In this document: positions 40,738 through 49,509 of the stretch, piece after piece
How the letters are laid out: each line of letters begins with the position of its first letter
How positions within the stretch are numbered: position 1 is the stretch's first letter
Assembly (NCBI RefSeq): GCF_004403065.1
Contig: NZ_SOHA01000005.1
Location: 104,351 to 168,350, forward strand
DNA length: 64,000 bases
Direction of reading: 5' to 3'
Source: Cryobacterium cryoconiti
Lineage (GTDB): Bacteria; Actinomycetota; Actinomycetes; Actinomycetales; Microbacteriaceae
Made by a program: the position numbers and the translations under genes
Notes under the pieces: model-generated
The model's database searches: none
The model's input: the letters and a program-made list of their open reading frames with translations, nothing else
What the model was told of the DNA's origin: nothing

Positions 40738-40792
40738 TCCCCGCCGTCAAGCGGACGCCGGACTTCCCGGGGCACCTGATCGGGCACGCTGA

Positions 40793-40821
40793 TTGAAGGC
40801 GAGCCGGGGGAGGCCTAGATT
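40793..40821 (+). promoter_or_regulatory. Promoter of the lipase-maturation-factor gene (leaderless)
   Basis: TTGAAG (40793-40798), 17-nt spacer, TAGATT (40816-40821). The ATG at 40829 is 7 nt after the -10 box, so transcription should start at or just before the start codon. Confidence 0.55.
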
Positions 40822-40828
40822 GAGCGGA

Positions 40829-42268
40829 ATGGAGTGGTTCGGGGCCGCAGACTACGAGTTTGCGCGGCAGGTGCTGCAGCGCGGGGTGGCAGCCTGCTAC
40901 CTGATCGCCTTCATCTCGGCGGTCAATCAATTCCCGGTCCTGCTGGGCGACCACGGGCTGCTTCCGGTTTCCCGCTTCACCGCGCACGTGCGTTTCCGTC
41001 AGTCACCGAGCGTCTTCCACTGGTACTACTCCGACCGGGTACTCCGCATCCTCGCCTGGACCGGCGCCACCCTCGCCGCCGCCCTTGTGGCCGGACTGCC
41101 CCAGCAGGGCCCGCCCTGGCTGCCGATGCTGGCCTTCCTCCTGCTCTTCGCGGGTTACCTCTCCATCGTCAACGTCGGTCAGACCTTCTACTCGTTCGGC
41201 TGGGAGAGCCTGCTGCTGGAGGCAGGGTTCGTGGTGGCCTTCCTCGGCTCCGAGCAGGTGGCCCCGCCACTGTTCGTGATCCTGTTCTGCCGCTGGCTGC
41301 TCTTCCGGCTGGAATTCGGCGCCGGCCTGATCAAGATCCGCGGCGGACGGGAGTGGCGCGACCTGACCGCCCTCTATTACCATCACGAGACGCAGCCGAT
41401 GCCGAATCCGCTCAGTTGGTTCGCTCACCACCTGCCGCGCTGGTTCCATCGGTCCGAGGTCGTCGGCAACCACTTCGCACAGCTGGTCGTGCCGTTCTTC
41501 CTCTTCGCACCCCAGCCCATCGCATCCGTCGCCGCCCTGATCGTGATCCTGAGCCAGTTCTGGCTGGTGCTCACCGGCAACTTCGCCTGGCTGAACGCGG
41601 TCACCATCGTGCTGGCCTTCTCGGCGGTCGACGACGGCACGCTGCGCGCCCTACTGACGTGGCTCCCGGCCGGGCAGGCCGCACCGGATGCCCCCCTCTG
41701 GTTCGTTCTCGTGGTCAGCCTGGCCACGGGGCTGCTGGTCGTGCTCAGCTACTGGCCGCTGCGCAACCTGTTCGCCCGCCGGCAGCTGATGAATGCGAGC
41801 TTCAACCGGTACCACCTGGTGAACGCCTACGGCGCCTTCGGCACGGTCACCCGGCAGCGTCACGAGGTGGTCGTCGAGGGAAGCGACGCCGCCGACCCGG
41901 CCGATGAGACGGGCTGGCGCGCCTACGAGTTCCGCGGTAAGCCGGGCGACCCTGTGCGCCGGCCCCGCCAGTTCGCGCCGTACCACCTGCGGCTCGACTG
42001 GCTGATGTGGTTCCTGGCTCTCGGCGCCCGCGACACCCGGTGGTTCGAAATGCTCCTGGTCCGCCTCCTCGAGGGTGACCGGCCCACGCTCCGGATGCTG
42101 CGGGCCAATCCGTTCCCGCAGGCTCCGCCCCGGTACGTGCGTGCCCGGCTCTACCGCTACCGCTTCTCCACTCCGGCCGAGCGCCGCGAGACCGGCGAGT
42201 GGTGGGTGCGCACGGACGTGGGCCTGCTCGTGGCCCCGATCACCCTGTCCTGGAGGTCCCGTGCCTGA
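40829..42268 (+). CDS. Lipase maturation factor (LMF1)-like membrane protein
   Basis: This multi-spanning membrane protein of about 479 residues is similar to the lipase maturation factor family. Recognisable stretches are SFGWESLLLEAGFVVAFLGS, LFCRWLLFRLEFGAGLIKIR and GGREWRDLTALYYHHETQPM, then PNPLSWFAHHLP. In vertebrates LMF1 helps fold lipases in the ER; the bacterial role is unknown. The soluble C-terminal part includes YEFRGKPGDPVRRPRQFAPY. ATG 40829 agrees with a leaderless promoter; TTG 40820 with GGGAGG upstream is an alternative. Overlaps the next gene by 8 bp. Confidence 0.87.
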   Translation: MEWFGAADYEFARQVLQRGVAACYLIAFISAVNQFPVLLGDHGLLPVSRFTAHVRFRQSPSVFHWYYSDRVLRILAWTGATLAAALVAGLPQQGPPWLPMLAFLLLFAGYLSIVNVGQTFYSFGWESLLLEAGFVVAFLGSEQVAPPLFVILFCRWLLFRLEFGAGLIKIRGGREWRDLTALYYHHETQPMPNPLSWFAHHLPRWFHRSEVVGNHFAQLVVPFFLFAPQPIASVAALIVILSQFWLVLTGNFAWLNAVTIVLAFSAVDDGTLRALLTWLPAGQAAPDAPLWFVLVVSLATGLLVVLSYWPLRNLFARRQLMNASFNRYHLVNAYGAFGTVTRQRHEVVVEGSDAADPADETGWRAYEFRGKPGDPVRRPRQFAPYHLRLDWLMWFLALGARDTRWFEMLLVRLLEGDRPTLRMLRANPFPQAPPRYVRARLYRYRFSTPAERRETGEWWVRTDVGLLVAPITLSWRSRA

Positions 42269-43718
42269 TGTGAATGTGGTCGGAGCGGGACCCAACGGGC
42301 TCGCCGCGGCGGTCGTGCTGGCCCGGGCCGGTCTGAGCGTGCACGTCACCGAGCGGGAGAGCCGGGCCGGCGGCGCTCTGCGCACCGAGCAGCTGACCCT
42401 GCCCGGGTTCCGGCACGACGTGGGCTCCGCGGTGCATCCGGCGGCCCTCGCGTCCCCGTTCTTCCAGGCGTTCGGCCTCGCGAGCAGGGTGCAGTTCATC
42501 ACCCCGGACATCTCCTATGCGCATCCGCTCGACGACGGACGCGCCGTTCTCGCCTGGCGCAGCATCGACCGCACGGCCGACGGGCTGGGCCGGGACTCCC
42601 GGGCCTGGGCCGAGGTGTTCCAGCCGCTGCTGAACCGGCTCGACGGCGTCGTGGCGTTCACCGGCAACCAGCTGCTGCGCTGGCCGGACGACCCGCGCGC
42701 GGTGCTCGATTACGGCACCCGGGCGGTCGCCCTCGGCACCGCGCTGGGGCGCCTGGTCTTCCGCGGCGAGGAGGCCGCAGCCCTCTTCGCGGGCGTGGCG
42801 GCCCACGCACCCGGCCGGCAGCCCTCCCTCGCCACGGCCGGCGCCGGTCTTCTGCTCGCCGCGCACGCCCACGCCGGCGGCTGGGCGTACCCGGTCGGCG
42901 GGTCGCAGGCCATCGCTGACGCCCTCGTCGCCGACCTGCTCGCCCACGGCGGAACCCTGCGGCTGGGCACGGAGGTACAGTCCCCGACCGATCTGGAGCC
43001 GTCCCGGGTCACCGTGCTCGACACCTCCCCGGTGTTCCTCGAGCGGTTCGCGGGGGAGTCCCTGCCGGCCCGTTACCGCCGGGGCCTCCGCCGCTACCGC
43101 TACGGCAGCGGCGCGGCGAAGGTCGATTTCGCACTGTCCGGGCCGGTGCCGTGGGCGAACCCGGAGGTGGGCCTCGCTCCCACGGTGCACCTCGGCGGCA
43201 GCCGGGCCGAGGTGCGCGCGGCGGAGCGCCTGGTGGCCCGGGGCCGCCTGGCGCCGCATCCGTTCGTGCTCCTGACTCAGCCCGGCGTGCTCGACCTCAG
43301 CCGGGCGCCACACGGACGGCAGACGCTCTGGGCGTACATCCACGTGCCCGCCGGTTCCGACCAGGACCCGACCGAGGCAGTCGTGCGGCAGATCGAACGC
43401 TTCGCGCCGGGCTTCCGGCAGACCGTGCTGGCCAGCTCGGCGCACAGCGCGCGCGGCCTGGCGGCTCTCGATCCGAACCTCGTCGGCGGCGACATCCTCG
43501 GTGGTGCCGTCACGCTGCGCCAGCTGGTCAAGCGACCGGTGCTGTCGCCGACTCCCTGGAAGACCCCGGTCACGGGACTCTACCTGTGCTCCGCGTCGAC
43601 GCCCCCGGGGCCGGCGGTGCACGGCATGAACGGCTGGTACGCCGCCACCCTGGTCCTGCGCGACGAGTTCGGCATCGAGTCGCTGCCGAGCCTCGCGCCC
43701 GACGCCGCGCTGGCCTGA
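42261..43718 (+). CDS. Phytoene-dehydrogenase-like FAD oxidoreductase
   Basis: This 485-residue flavoprotein has the N-terminal FAD-binding motif VVGAGPNGLAAAVVLARAGL, then the GG-doublet (SRAGGALRTEQL). A C-terminal substrate/FAD segment (GLYLCSASTPPGPAVHGMNG) is also present. It is a CrtI/NAD(P)-binding Rossmann relative, but distinct from the true CrtI at 45975, and lacks the rest of a carotenoid context. GTG 42261 has GGAGG upstream and overlaps the lipase-maturation gene, so the two may act together on a membrane lipid. Substrate unknown. Confidence 0.85.
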   Translation: MPDVNVVGAGPNGLAAAVVLARAGLSVHVTERESRAGGALRTEQLTLPGFRHDVGSAVHPAALASPFFQAFGLASRVQFITPDISYAHPLDDGRAVLAWRSIDRTADGLGRDSRAWAEVFQPLLNRLDGVVAFTGNQLLRWPDDPRAVLDYGTRAVALGTALGRLVFRGEEAAALFAGVAAHAPGRQPSLATAGAGLLLAAHAHAGGWAYPVGGSQAIADALVADLLAHGGTLRLGTEVQSPTDLEPSRVTVLDTSPVFLERFAGESLPARYRRGLRRYRYGSGAAKVDFALSGPVPWANPEVGLAPTVHLGGSRAEVRAAERLVARGRLAPHPFVLLTQPGVLDLSRAPHGRQTLWAYIHVPAGSDQDPTEAVVRQIERFAPGFRQTVLASSAHSARGLAALDPNLVGGDILGGAVTLRQLVKRPVLSPTPWKTPVTGLYLCSASTPPGPAVHGMNGWYAATLVLRDEFGIESLPSLAPDAALA

Positions 43719-43750
43719 CAGCCCCGCGCCCGACGCCGCGCTGGCCTGAC
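43694..43750. repeat. 26-bp tandem duplication at the 3' end of the flavoprotein gene
   Basis: CGCGCCCGACGCCGCGCTGG plus CCTGAC occurs at 43694-43719, including the stop codon, and again, identical, at 43725-43750. The second copy is noncoding. The duplication appears recent. Confidence 0.9.
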
Positions 43751-43816
43751 CGTCCCGCGCTGCCCAGCCAGTGCCGAACGCAGGAGCCGGCGATCTGCCA
43801 GGTCGGAGCCCCGCCT

Positions 43817-43914
43817 CGTGCATAACTCCTGCAATTCGCCGACGGCGGCCGTGTTGGGCCCGGAATCACGGGGGAGTCCGATGGCACCGGCAGAATGTGC
43901 AGGAGTTATGCACG
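43817..43914. terminator. Long-spaced inverted repeat between convergent genes
   Basis: CGTGCATAACTCCTGCA (43817-43833) is perfectly repeated in inverted orientation at 43898-43914. Inner bases continue imperfectly (ATTC.GCCG). The 64-nt centre has no obvious gene. It lies between the 3' ends of the flavoprotein gene and the S4 gene, so could end both transcripts. It could equally be a small non-autonomous mobile palindrome. Confidence 0.6.
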
Positions 43915-43984
43915 CCGGTGGGCGGCCAACGCACCCCACTGCGCGGCCAACGCGGACCCACGGACGTCAGGGCGGCCCGACCGG

Positions 43985-44386
43985 CTACTCCTCGTCGGGG
44001 TCCGGCGGCAGCGCCACGGGCGCCCGAAGCTTGTCGATCTCGCGGCGTTCGCGTTTGGTGGGGCGCCCGGCGCCGCGGTCCCGCATCGGAAGCAGCGCAA
44101 CCTCCTCGCGCGGCGGCGGCGGGGGAGTCTTGTCAACGAAGCACTCCGCGGCGACGGGCGCGCTGACCCGCTTGACCATGATCTTCGCCACGATCAGGAT
44201 GCGGTCGAAACCGCTGATCCGCACCCGCACCTCGTCGCCGATCCGCACGGTCTGCGCGGACTTGGCCCGCTCGCCGTTCACCTTCACGTGACCGGCCCGG
44301 CAGGCGGCGGTGGCCTGGGAGCGGGTCTTGAACATCCGCACGGCCCAGGTCCAGCTGTCGACGCGGGCGGAGGTCAACGGTTCCAT
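43985..44386 (-). CDS. S4-domain RNA-binding protein (Hsp15-like)
   Basis: This 133-residue protein has an N-terminal S4 RNA-binding domain: RVDSWTWAVRMFKTRSQATA, ACRAGHVKVNGERAKSAQTV, RIGDEVRVRI. It belongs to the Hsp15/ribosome-associated heat-shock family, which in E. coli rescues stalled 50S-peptidyl-tRNA complexes. The C-terminal tail is basic/proline-rich (TPPPPPREE, GRPTKRERREIDKLRAP), as common in actinobacterial members. Its own unit, convergent with the flavoprotein gene. Confidence 0.86.
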   Translation of the reverse strand: MEPLTSARVDSWTWAVRMFKTRSQATAACRAGHVKVNGERAKSAQTVRIGDEVRVRISGFDRILIVAKIMVKRVSAPVAAECFVDKTPPPPPREEVALLPMRDRGAGRPTKRERREIDKLRAPVALPPDPDEE

Positions 44387-44426
44387 CCCTCGACTCTACG
44401 GCCCGCTGGCGGGAACGGCCCGCAGG

Positions 44427-45329
44427 CTAGAACGGTCCGAGCAGCACCCAGGCGATCAGCAGCATGGTGACCAGGAAGCCGGTCAGGAAGTTGAGCCACA
44501 GAAAGCGCTTCCAACCGGCATTGGCGGTCTCGGCCCGCTCGTCGCTGACCGATCGGAATGGCCAGGCTGCCAGGATGTACGGTACCGCGAGCACCGAGGC
44601 CAGCAACCCGGGCCACCCGGTGAAGAGCATGAGCACGCCGGCCAGAGCCCAGAACGTGATCGCGAGGCGCACGGTGCGGGCGGCACCGAGGGCGGTCGCG
44701 ATCGAGGCGATGCCGCCTTCCCGGTCGGGCACGACATCCTGCACCGCACCGAACGCGTGGCTGGCCATGCCCCACAGGAAGAAGGCGGCGAGCAGGGCCA
44801 CCAGGCCGGGGGTGACGACGGCACCGGCCACCGCGAGCCCGTAGACGGCGGGGCTCACGAAGTGCGTGCTCGAGGTGATCGAGTCCACGATCGGGCGTTC
44901 CTTGAACCGCAGTCCCGGAACCGAATACGCAGCCACGGCGAACAGGCTCACCGCCAGGATGAACCACGACGACGGATGCTCCGCGCCGGCCAGCACGAGC
45001 ATCGCTACCAGCAGGGGAAGTGCCGTCACGATCCCGGAGACCAGCACCGTGCGGTGCAGACCCGGGTCGAGCATGGCTCCCTCGACGCCGCCCTTGCGCG
45101 GGTTGCGCAGGTCGGATTCGTAGTCGAAGACGTCGTTGATGCCGTACATCAGGAGGTTGTACGGGATCAGGAAGAACAGGGTGCCCACCACGAGCAGGGC
45201 GTCCACTCGTCCGGTGGTCACCACATACGCGGCGGCGAAGGGGAAGGCCGTGTTGATCCAGCTCAGCGGCCGCGACGAGAGCAGCACCTGCCGGGTCTTC
45301 CAGAACGGCGGGGTGCGGGTCTCAGTCAT
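44427..45329 (-). CDS. crtEb: Lycopene elongase / UbiA-type prenyltransferase (CrtEb)
   Basis: CrtEb adds C5 prenyl units to both ends of lycopene, making a C50 (flavuxanthin-type) carotenoid. The 300-residue membrane protein has the UbiA-family Asp-rich motif NDVFDYESDLRNPRKGG and a second one in GAVQDVVPDREGG. It is the last gene of the operon, in the position and order seen in Corynebacterium glutamicum (crtE-B-I-Ye-Yf-Eb). Overlaps crtYf by 4 bp. Confidence 0.9.
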   Translation of the reverse strand: MTETRTPPFWKTRQVLLSSRPLSWINTAFPFAAAYVVTTGRVDALLVVGTLFFLIPYNLLMYGINDVFDYESDLRNPRKGGVEGAMLDPGLHRTVLVSGIVTALPLLVAMLVLAGAEHPSSWFILAVSLFAVAAYSVPGLRFKERPIVDSITSSTHFVSPAVYGLAVAGAVVTPGLVALLAAFFLWGMASHAFGAVQDVVPDREGGIASIATALGAARTVRLAITFWALAGVLMLFTGWPGLLASVLAVPYILAAWPFRSVSDERAETANAGWKRFLWLNFLTGFLVTMLLIAWVLLGPF

Positions 45330-45631
45330 TCGGTTTTCTTTCCTGACAGTGCCCAGAGCGCCGGCAGCAGGAGCGCCGCCGCAACGGGATAGGCGAAGTC
45401 TTCGATCGGGGCCAGCCCGATCCGCAGTCCGAAGATGCGACTCGGGTCGTAGTCGACCAGCCCGACCCCGATCATAATGCTGTCGAAAACAGCTGTGAGC
45501 ACCAGCACGGCAGCCAGGGCGATCGCGGCGGCGGCGATACGGCGCCGGGACAGCCGGCCGCGGCGCACGGCCACGAGGAACGCGCCCCCGGCGAGTACGA
45601 GAAAGACGGTGTTCAGGAGCAGGTACGTCAT
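45326..45631 (-). CDS. crtYf: C50 carotenoid cyclase subunit CrtYf
   Basis: This is one half of a heterodimeric lycopene-type cyclase, a small membrane protein of 101 residues with three membrane helices. It carries the family motif DSIMIGVGLVDYDPSRIFGL and the conserved IEDFAYPV. Such subunits act only with the partner encoded just upstream. Ring type (epsilon, beta or gamma) cannot be assigned by eye. Four-base overlaps on both sides imply equal expression with crtYe. Confidence 0.85.
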   Translation of the reverse strand: MTYLLLNTVFLVLAGGAFLVAVRRGRLSRRRIAAAAIALAAVLVLTAVFDSIMIGVGLVDYDPSRIFGLRIGLAPIEDFAYPVAAALLLPALWALSGKKTE

Positions 45632-45978
45632 CCGTCGCTCCCCTCGTCGACGCCGCCCCGGGTTGCCCTGGCCGCGAGGAGGAGGTGCGCTCCCTGCACG
45701 GCATTCATTGTGAGATAGCAGAGGAAGGTGAGGAAGAAGAACTCCTCCACGGGCAGCTCCGGGGCCAGCAGCAGTCCGGTCATCAGCGTGGTCTCGCCGC
45801 GGTAGAAGATGCCTAGGCCGATACCGAAGAGGTCCCAGGCCAGGAAGAACACGAGCCCGGCGGCGAGCACGATGGCAGCCCGCCCGGGGTTCCACCAGAA
45901 GAACAGCCGGAAGCGATGGTCGAGCAGAACCATCGCCCCCAGGCTCAATAGCAGTGTCAGCAGGTAGGCGAACGTCAC
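45628..45978 (-). CDS. crtYe: C50 carotenoid cyclase subunit CrtYe
   Basis: This partner of CrtYf has 116 residues and three membrane helices. It carries the cyclase motifs AWDLFGIGLGIFYRGETTLM and LLAPELPVEEFFFLTFLCYL, including the conserved PxEE. The pair cyclises the elongated C50 chain, giving decaprenoxanthin- or sarcinaxanthin-like pigments. Overlaps crtI and crtYf by 4 bp each. Confidence 0.87.
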   Translation of the reverse strand: MTFAYLLTLLLSLGAMVLLDHRFRLFFWWNPGRAAIVLAAGLVFFLAWDLFGIGLGIFYRGETTLMTGLLLAPELPVEEFFFLTFLCYLTMNAVQGAHLLLAARATRGGVDEGSDG

Positions 45979-47579
45979 AGTGCTTCCGGCAGCGGTGCCC
46001 GCACGGAGTTCGGCAGTGGTTCCGCCAGCGGGCCGGTGGAGGTGTCACCGTTGATGCGCTTCAGCAGGATTTCAGCGCTGATCAGGCACATCGGCAGGCC
46101 GATGCCCGGGATCGTGGTGCCACCGGCGTAGAACAGGCCGGCGACCTTCGCGGAGGCGTTGGAGCCGCGCAGGAACGCGCTCTGACGCAGGGTGTGCGCG
46201 GGGCCGAGGGCCCCGCCGCGCCAGGAGTTCAGGTCGTCGGCGAAGTCGCCGGGTCCCACGGTGCGGCGCACCACGATCCGCTCGGCGAGGTCGGGGATGC
46301 CGGCCCAGTCGCTGAGCTGCTTGATGGTGTCGTCCGCGACCTTCTCGATCGCGGCCGAGCCCGTCCCATTGATGCCGCCGTGGCCGAGGCCCGGATCGGC
46401 GGGGATCGGCACCAGCAGGAACATGTTCGTGTAGCCGTCGGGGGCGACGCCCGGGTCGGTGGCACTGGGCATGCAGGCGTAGAAGGAGGCCGGGGAGGGC
46501 ACACTGGTCTTCTTGCCGAAGATGCGGCCGAAGTTCTCGGACCAGTCTTTCGTGAAAAACAGGCTGTGGTGCTGCAGCGCGGGCAGGTCGCCCTTGATGC
46601 CGAGCAGCACGAGCACGGCGCCGGGGCCGGACACGCGCTTCTGCCAGTAGCTCTCCGGGTAGGTCTGCGCGGATGCCGGCAGCAGTTCGGTCTCCGTGTG
46701 GTGCAGGTCGGCGGCCGAGACGACCGTGTCGGCGTCAAGGGTGACGATGGTGCCGTCTGCGGTGCGGTAGCTGACGCCGGCGACGGCGGTCGCGGCGCCC
46801 GGAGTGGTGTGGATCGCCGTGACGCTCGCCTCGGTGATCACGGTCACGCCCTGGGCCTTCGCGATGTCGGCGATGCTGTCGATCAGCCGGGTGAACCCGC
46901 CCTGCGGGTAGAGCACGCCGTCGGCCATGTCGAGGTGGCTCATCAGGTGGTACATCGACGGGGTCTGGTCGGGGGAGGAGCCCAGGAAAACCGCCGGGTA
47001 GCCGAGGATCTGGCGCAGCCGGTGGTCCTTGACGTAGCCGGCCACGAACTTGTCGAGCGGCTGCAGCAGCAGGCGGGCCAGCCGGCCGAGCCGCTTGAGG
47101 ACATCCGGAACCAGCAACGGCTTGAAGGAGGCGAAGCTGGTGTAGAGGAACCGCTTGACGGCCATGTCGTAGGTCTCTTTGGCCGAGACGAGGTAGCGGT
47201 CCAGGGCCGCGCCCGCGCCGGGCTCGAGGCTTTCGAACAGACGGATGTTGTCGGCCCGCTCGGCCGCCACGTCCACCGGCGCCGTGATGCCCTCGAAGAA
47301 CACGCGGTAGCCGGGGTCGAGGCGGGTCAGGTCGAGCTGCTCCGCGGAGGACGTGCCGAACAGGCGGTAGAAGTGGTCGAAGACCTGCGGCATCAGGTAC
47401 CAGGACGGCCCGGTCTCGAACCGGAACCCGTCGACCTCCCAGAAGCCGGCGCGGCCGCCGAGGGTGGCATGCTTCTCGAGCAGGGTGACCTGGTGGCCGT
47501 CCCGCGCCAGCAGGGCGGCGCTGGCCAGCCCCGCGATGCCGCCGCCGATGACGACGGTGTGCTTGGCGGGGGTGCTCAT
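45975..47579 (-). CDS. crtI: Phytoene desaturase CrtI
   Basis: CrtI converts phytoene into lycopene by four desaturations. The 534-residue FAD enzyme has the N-terminal dinucleotide-binding motif VVIGGGIAGLASAALLARDG and EKHATLGGRAG. The middle contains the family motif YPQGGFTRLIDSIADIA. The bacterial-type CrtI C-terminus (LFYAGGTTIPGIGLPMCLIS) is conserved. ATG 47579 was chosen, overlapping crtB by 4 bp. Confidence 0.96.
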   Translation of the reverse strand: MSTPAKHTVVIGGGIAGLASAALLARDGHQVTLLEKHATLGGRAGFWEVDGFRFETGPSWYLMPQVFDHFYRLFGTSSAEQLDLTRLDPGYRVFFEGITAPVDVAAERADNIRLFESLEPGAGAALDRYLVSAKETYDMAVKRFLYTSFASFKPLLVPDVLKRLGRLARLLLQPLDKFVAGYVKDHRLRQILGYPAVFLGSSPDQTPSMYHLMSHLDMADGVLYPQGGFTRLIDSIADIAKAQGVTVITEASVTAIHTTPGAATAVAGVSYRTADGTIVTLDADTVVSAADLHHTETELLPASAQTYPESYWQKRVSGPGAVLVLLGIKGDLPALQHHSLFFTKDWSENFGRIFGKKTSVPSPASFYACMPSATDPGVAPDGYTNMFLLVPIPADPGLGHGGINGTGSAAIEKVADDTIKQLSDWAGIPDLAERIVVRRTVGPGDFADDLNSWRGGALGPAHTLRQSAFLRGSNASAKVAGLFYAGGTTIPGIGLPMCLISAEILLKRINGDTSTGPLAEPLPNSVRAPLPEAL

Positions 47580-48469
47580 CGCTTCCACGCTCCGGGACCG
47601 AACGACGCGGTGAGTGCAATCATGATTTTCTCCGGATCCGGCACCCGTACCCGGGCGCTCATCAATGCTCGTGCAGGGGTGACTCGCAGCTTCGCCGACA
47701 GTCGGGCGAAGAGGTGGTGTGCGGCGGTGACCGCGCGGCGGCTCCCCACCGGAAGCATGGGCAGCACGCGGGCGGCCGCGTCGAGGTCGGCGTCCATGTC
47801 GTCGAGGAGCTCGTTCTTCTGGGTCTCGGTCATGGTCAGCAGGTTCACGCCGGGAAAGTAGTTGCGGCCGAGGGCGTCGCGGTCGGCGGCGAGGTCGCGC
47901 AAAAAATTGACCTTCTGAAAGGCCGCGCCGAGGCTCCGCGCGCCGGTTTCCAACACCTGGAGTTCGTCGGCGCTGCGGGGCGTGTCCTGCACGAAGCAGC
48001 GCAGGCACATCAGCCCGATGACCTCGGCCGAACCGTAGATGTACTCGGCCACGCCGGCCGCGTCGAACGGTGCCGGGTCGAGGTCCCGGCGCATCGAGGC
48101 GAAGAAAGGGGCGGTCAGGCTGGTGTCGATTCCGGCTTCCCGGGCGGTCGCTGCGAAGGCGTGCACGACCAGGTTGGTACTGAAACCGGTGACGATGGCC
48201 TGGACGGTCTCCCGTTCGAGGTCGTCGAGGAGTTCCCGTTGGCCGTCAAGACTGACCCCGGCCTGGCTGGCGGCACCGTCGACGATCTCGTCGGCCACCC
48301 TGACAAGGGCATAGATCGTGCGCACCTGGCTGCGCACGCGCGGCTCGAGGAGCCGGGCGGCGAGACCGAAGGAGGTGGAGTAGTGACCGATGACCGTGGC
48401 GGAGCTGGCGCGCGCCGCGGCGTTGTACTTGGCGATTCCGGTGTGATCGGTTGGGCGGTCGCGCTTCAT
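47576..48469 (-). CDS. crtB: Phytoene synthase CrtB
   Basis: CrtB condenses two geranylgeranyl diphosphates to phytoene. The 297-residue protein contains the first Asp-rich motif (ALVRVADEIVDG) and the second region (QKVNFLRDLAADRDALGRNY, FPG), with the conserved YIYGSAEVIGLMCLRCF. It overlaps crtE and crtI by 4 bp each within the carotenoid operon. Confidence 0.95.
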   Translation of the reverse strand: MKRDRPTDHTGIAKYNAAARASSATVIGHYSTSFGLAARLLEPRVRSQVRTIYALVRVADEIVDGAASQAGVSLDGQRELLDDLERETVQAIVTGFSTNLVVHAFAATAREAGIDTSLTAPFFASMRRDLDPAPFDAAGVAEYIYGSAEVIGLMCLRCFVQDTPRSADELQVLETGARSLGAAFQKVNFLRDLAADRDALGRNYFPGVNLLTMTETQKNELLDDMDADLDAAARVLPMLPVGSRRAVTAAHHLFARLSAKLRVTPARALMSARVRVPDPEKIMIALTASFGPGAWKR

Positions 48470-49509
48470 CGGGTGCGATTCACGGCGGTGCCGGCCAGAA
48501 CGGTGAGCATCTCGCGCAGTGGAGCCGGCACGGCGGCCGTGTCGAGCGCGGCCACGGCGCGATTGAGGTGGTCGGTGGCCAGCTCATCCGCTGCTTGCAG
48601 GGCGCCGCAGGCCCGCAGCAGGCCCCGCACGGTTGCCGCCTCCGCCTCGGTGAGATCGGGCTTGCCGATGTAGGGTGCGATTTCGGGCCAGCCGGTGGTG
48701 GTGCCCGCGTGGGCGATCAGGGTGGTCTGCTTGCCCTCGCGGAGGTCGGTGAGCACGCTCTTGCCGGTCTTCTCCGGGTCGCCGAACACTCCGAGGATGT
48801 CGTCGGTCAGCTGGAAGGCCACGCCGATCAGGCGGCCGTAAGAGCCGAGCACGCCGATCGCCTCGTCCGAGCCGCCGGCCAGGATGGCTCCGGCCTGCAG
48901 GGGCGCCTCGAACGAGTAGACCGCGGTCTTCTGCTCCAGGGTGGAGACGACCTGGGCCACCGTGAGCGGATGCTTCGATGCGGCATTGGTGACGTCGGCC
49001 AGTTCCCCTGCGGCCGAGATGAAGACGGCGCGGTCGAGGAGGTCGAGCAGTCGGCCGCGCAGTTCGAGCTCGACGGGGAGCATCGCGAGGGCGCGGTGGG
49101 CCTCGCTCAGCGCGAGGTCGCCGGCCAGGATCGCGGCCGTCGCGGCCCACGCCCCGGCCTGGTCGCCGGCGCCGTGGGCGAGGGCTCGCTCGGCGAACCG
49201 CCCGGCGATGTTGGCCACGCCGCGGCGGGCGAGATCGTGGTCGATCACGTCGTCGTGAATCACGAAGGCCGTGTGCAGCAGCTCGAAGCTGACTGCGACC
49301 GGGGTGGCCAGAGTGAGATCGGTGCCGCCAAGGCCGGTGAACGCAGCCAGGACCAGCGCTGGGCGCACGCGCTTGCCGCCACTGCTGGCGTGCTCGAGGG
49401 AGTCCCAGAGCGCGACATAGTGATCGCCGTAGTCACTGGCACGCAGGCGGGCGGCAGCAAAGAAACGCTGCAGCTCCGTCCCTACCCCGACCGTCTGGAT
49501 TTCATGCAT
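48466..49509 (-). CDS. crtE: Geranylgeranyl diphosphate synthase CrtE (polyprenyl synthetase)
   Basis: This prenyl diphosphate synthase supplies C20 precursor for phytoene. The 347-residue protein has the first Asp-rich motif DDVIDHD (in TAFVIHDDVIDHDLARRG) and the second FQLTDDILGVFGD. It also has GGKRVRPALVLAAF at the N-terminal side. Overlaps idi by 8 bp and crtB by 4 bp. Confidence 0.95.
   Translation of the reverse strand: MHEIQTVGVGTELQRFFAAARLRASDYGDHYVALWDSLEHASSGGKRVRPALVLAAFTGLGGTDLTLATPVAVSFELLHTAFVIHDDVIDHDLARRGVANIAGRFAERALAHGAGDQAGAWAATAAILAGDLALSEAHRALAMLPVELELRGRLLDLLDRAVFISAAGELADVTNAASKHPLTVAQVVSTLEQKTAVYSFEAPLQAGAILAGGSDEAIGVLGSYGRLIGVAFQLTDDILGVFGDPEKTGKSVLTDLREGKQTTLIAHAGTTTGWPEIAPYIGKPDLTEAEAATVRGLLRACGALQAADELATDHLNRAVAALDTAAVPAPLREMLTVLAGTAVNRTR

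Noticed and set aside
42261..43718. A second CrtI for the carotenoid pathway
   Set aside because: It is on the other strand, coupled to the lipase-maturation-like gene, and diverged from CrtI. The operon has its own complete crtI.
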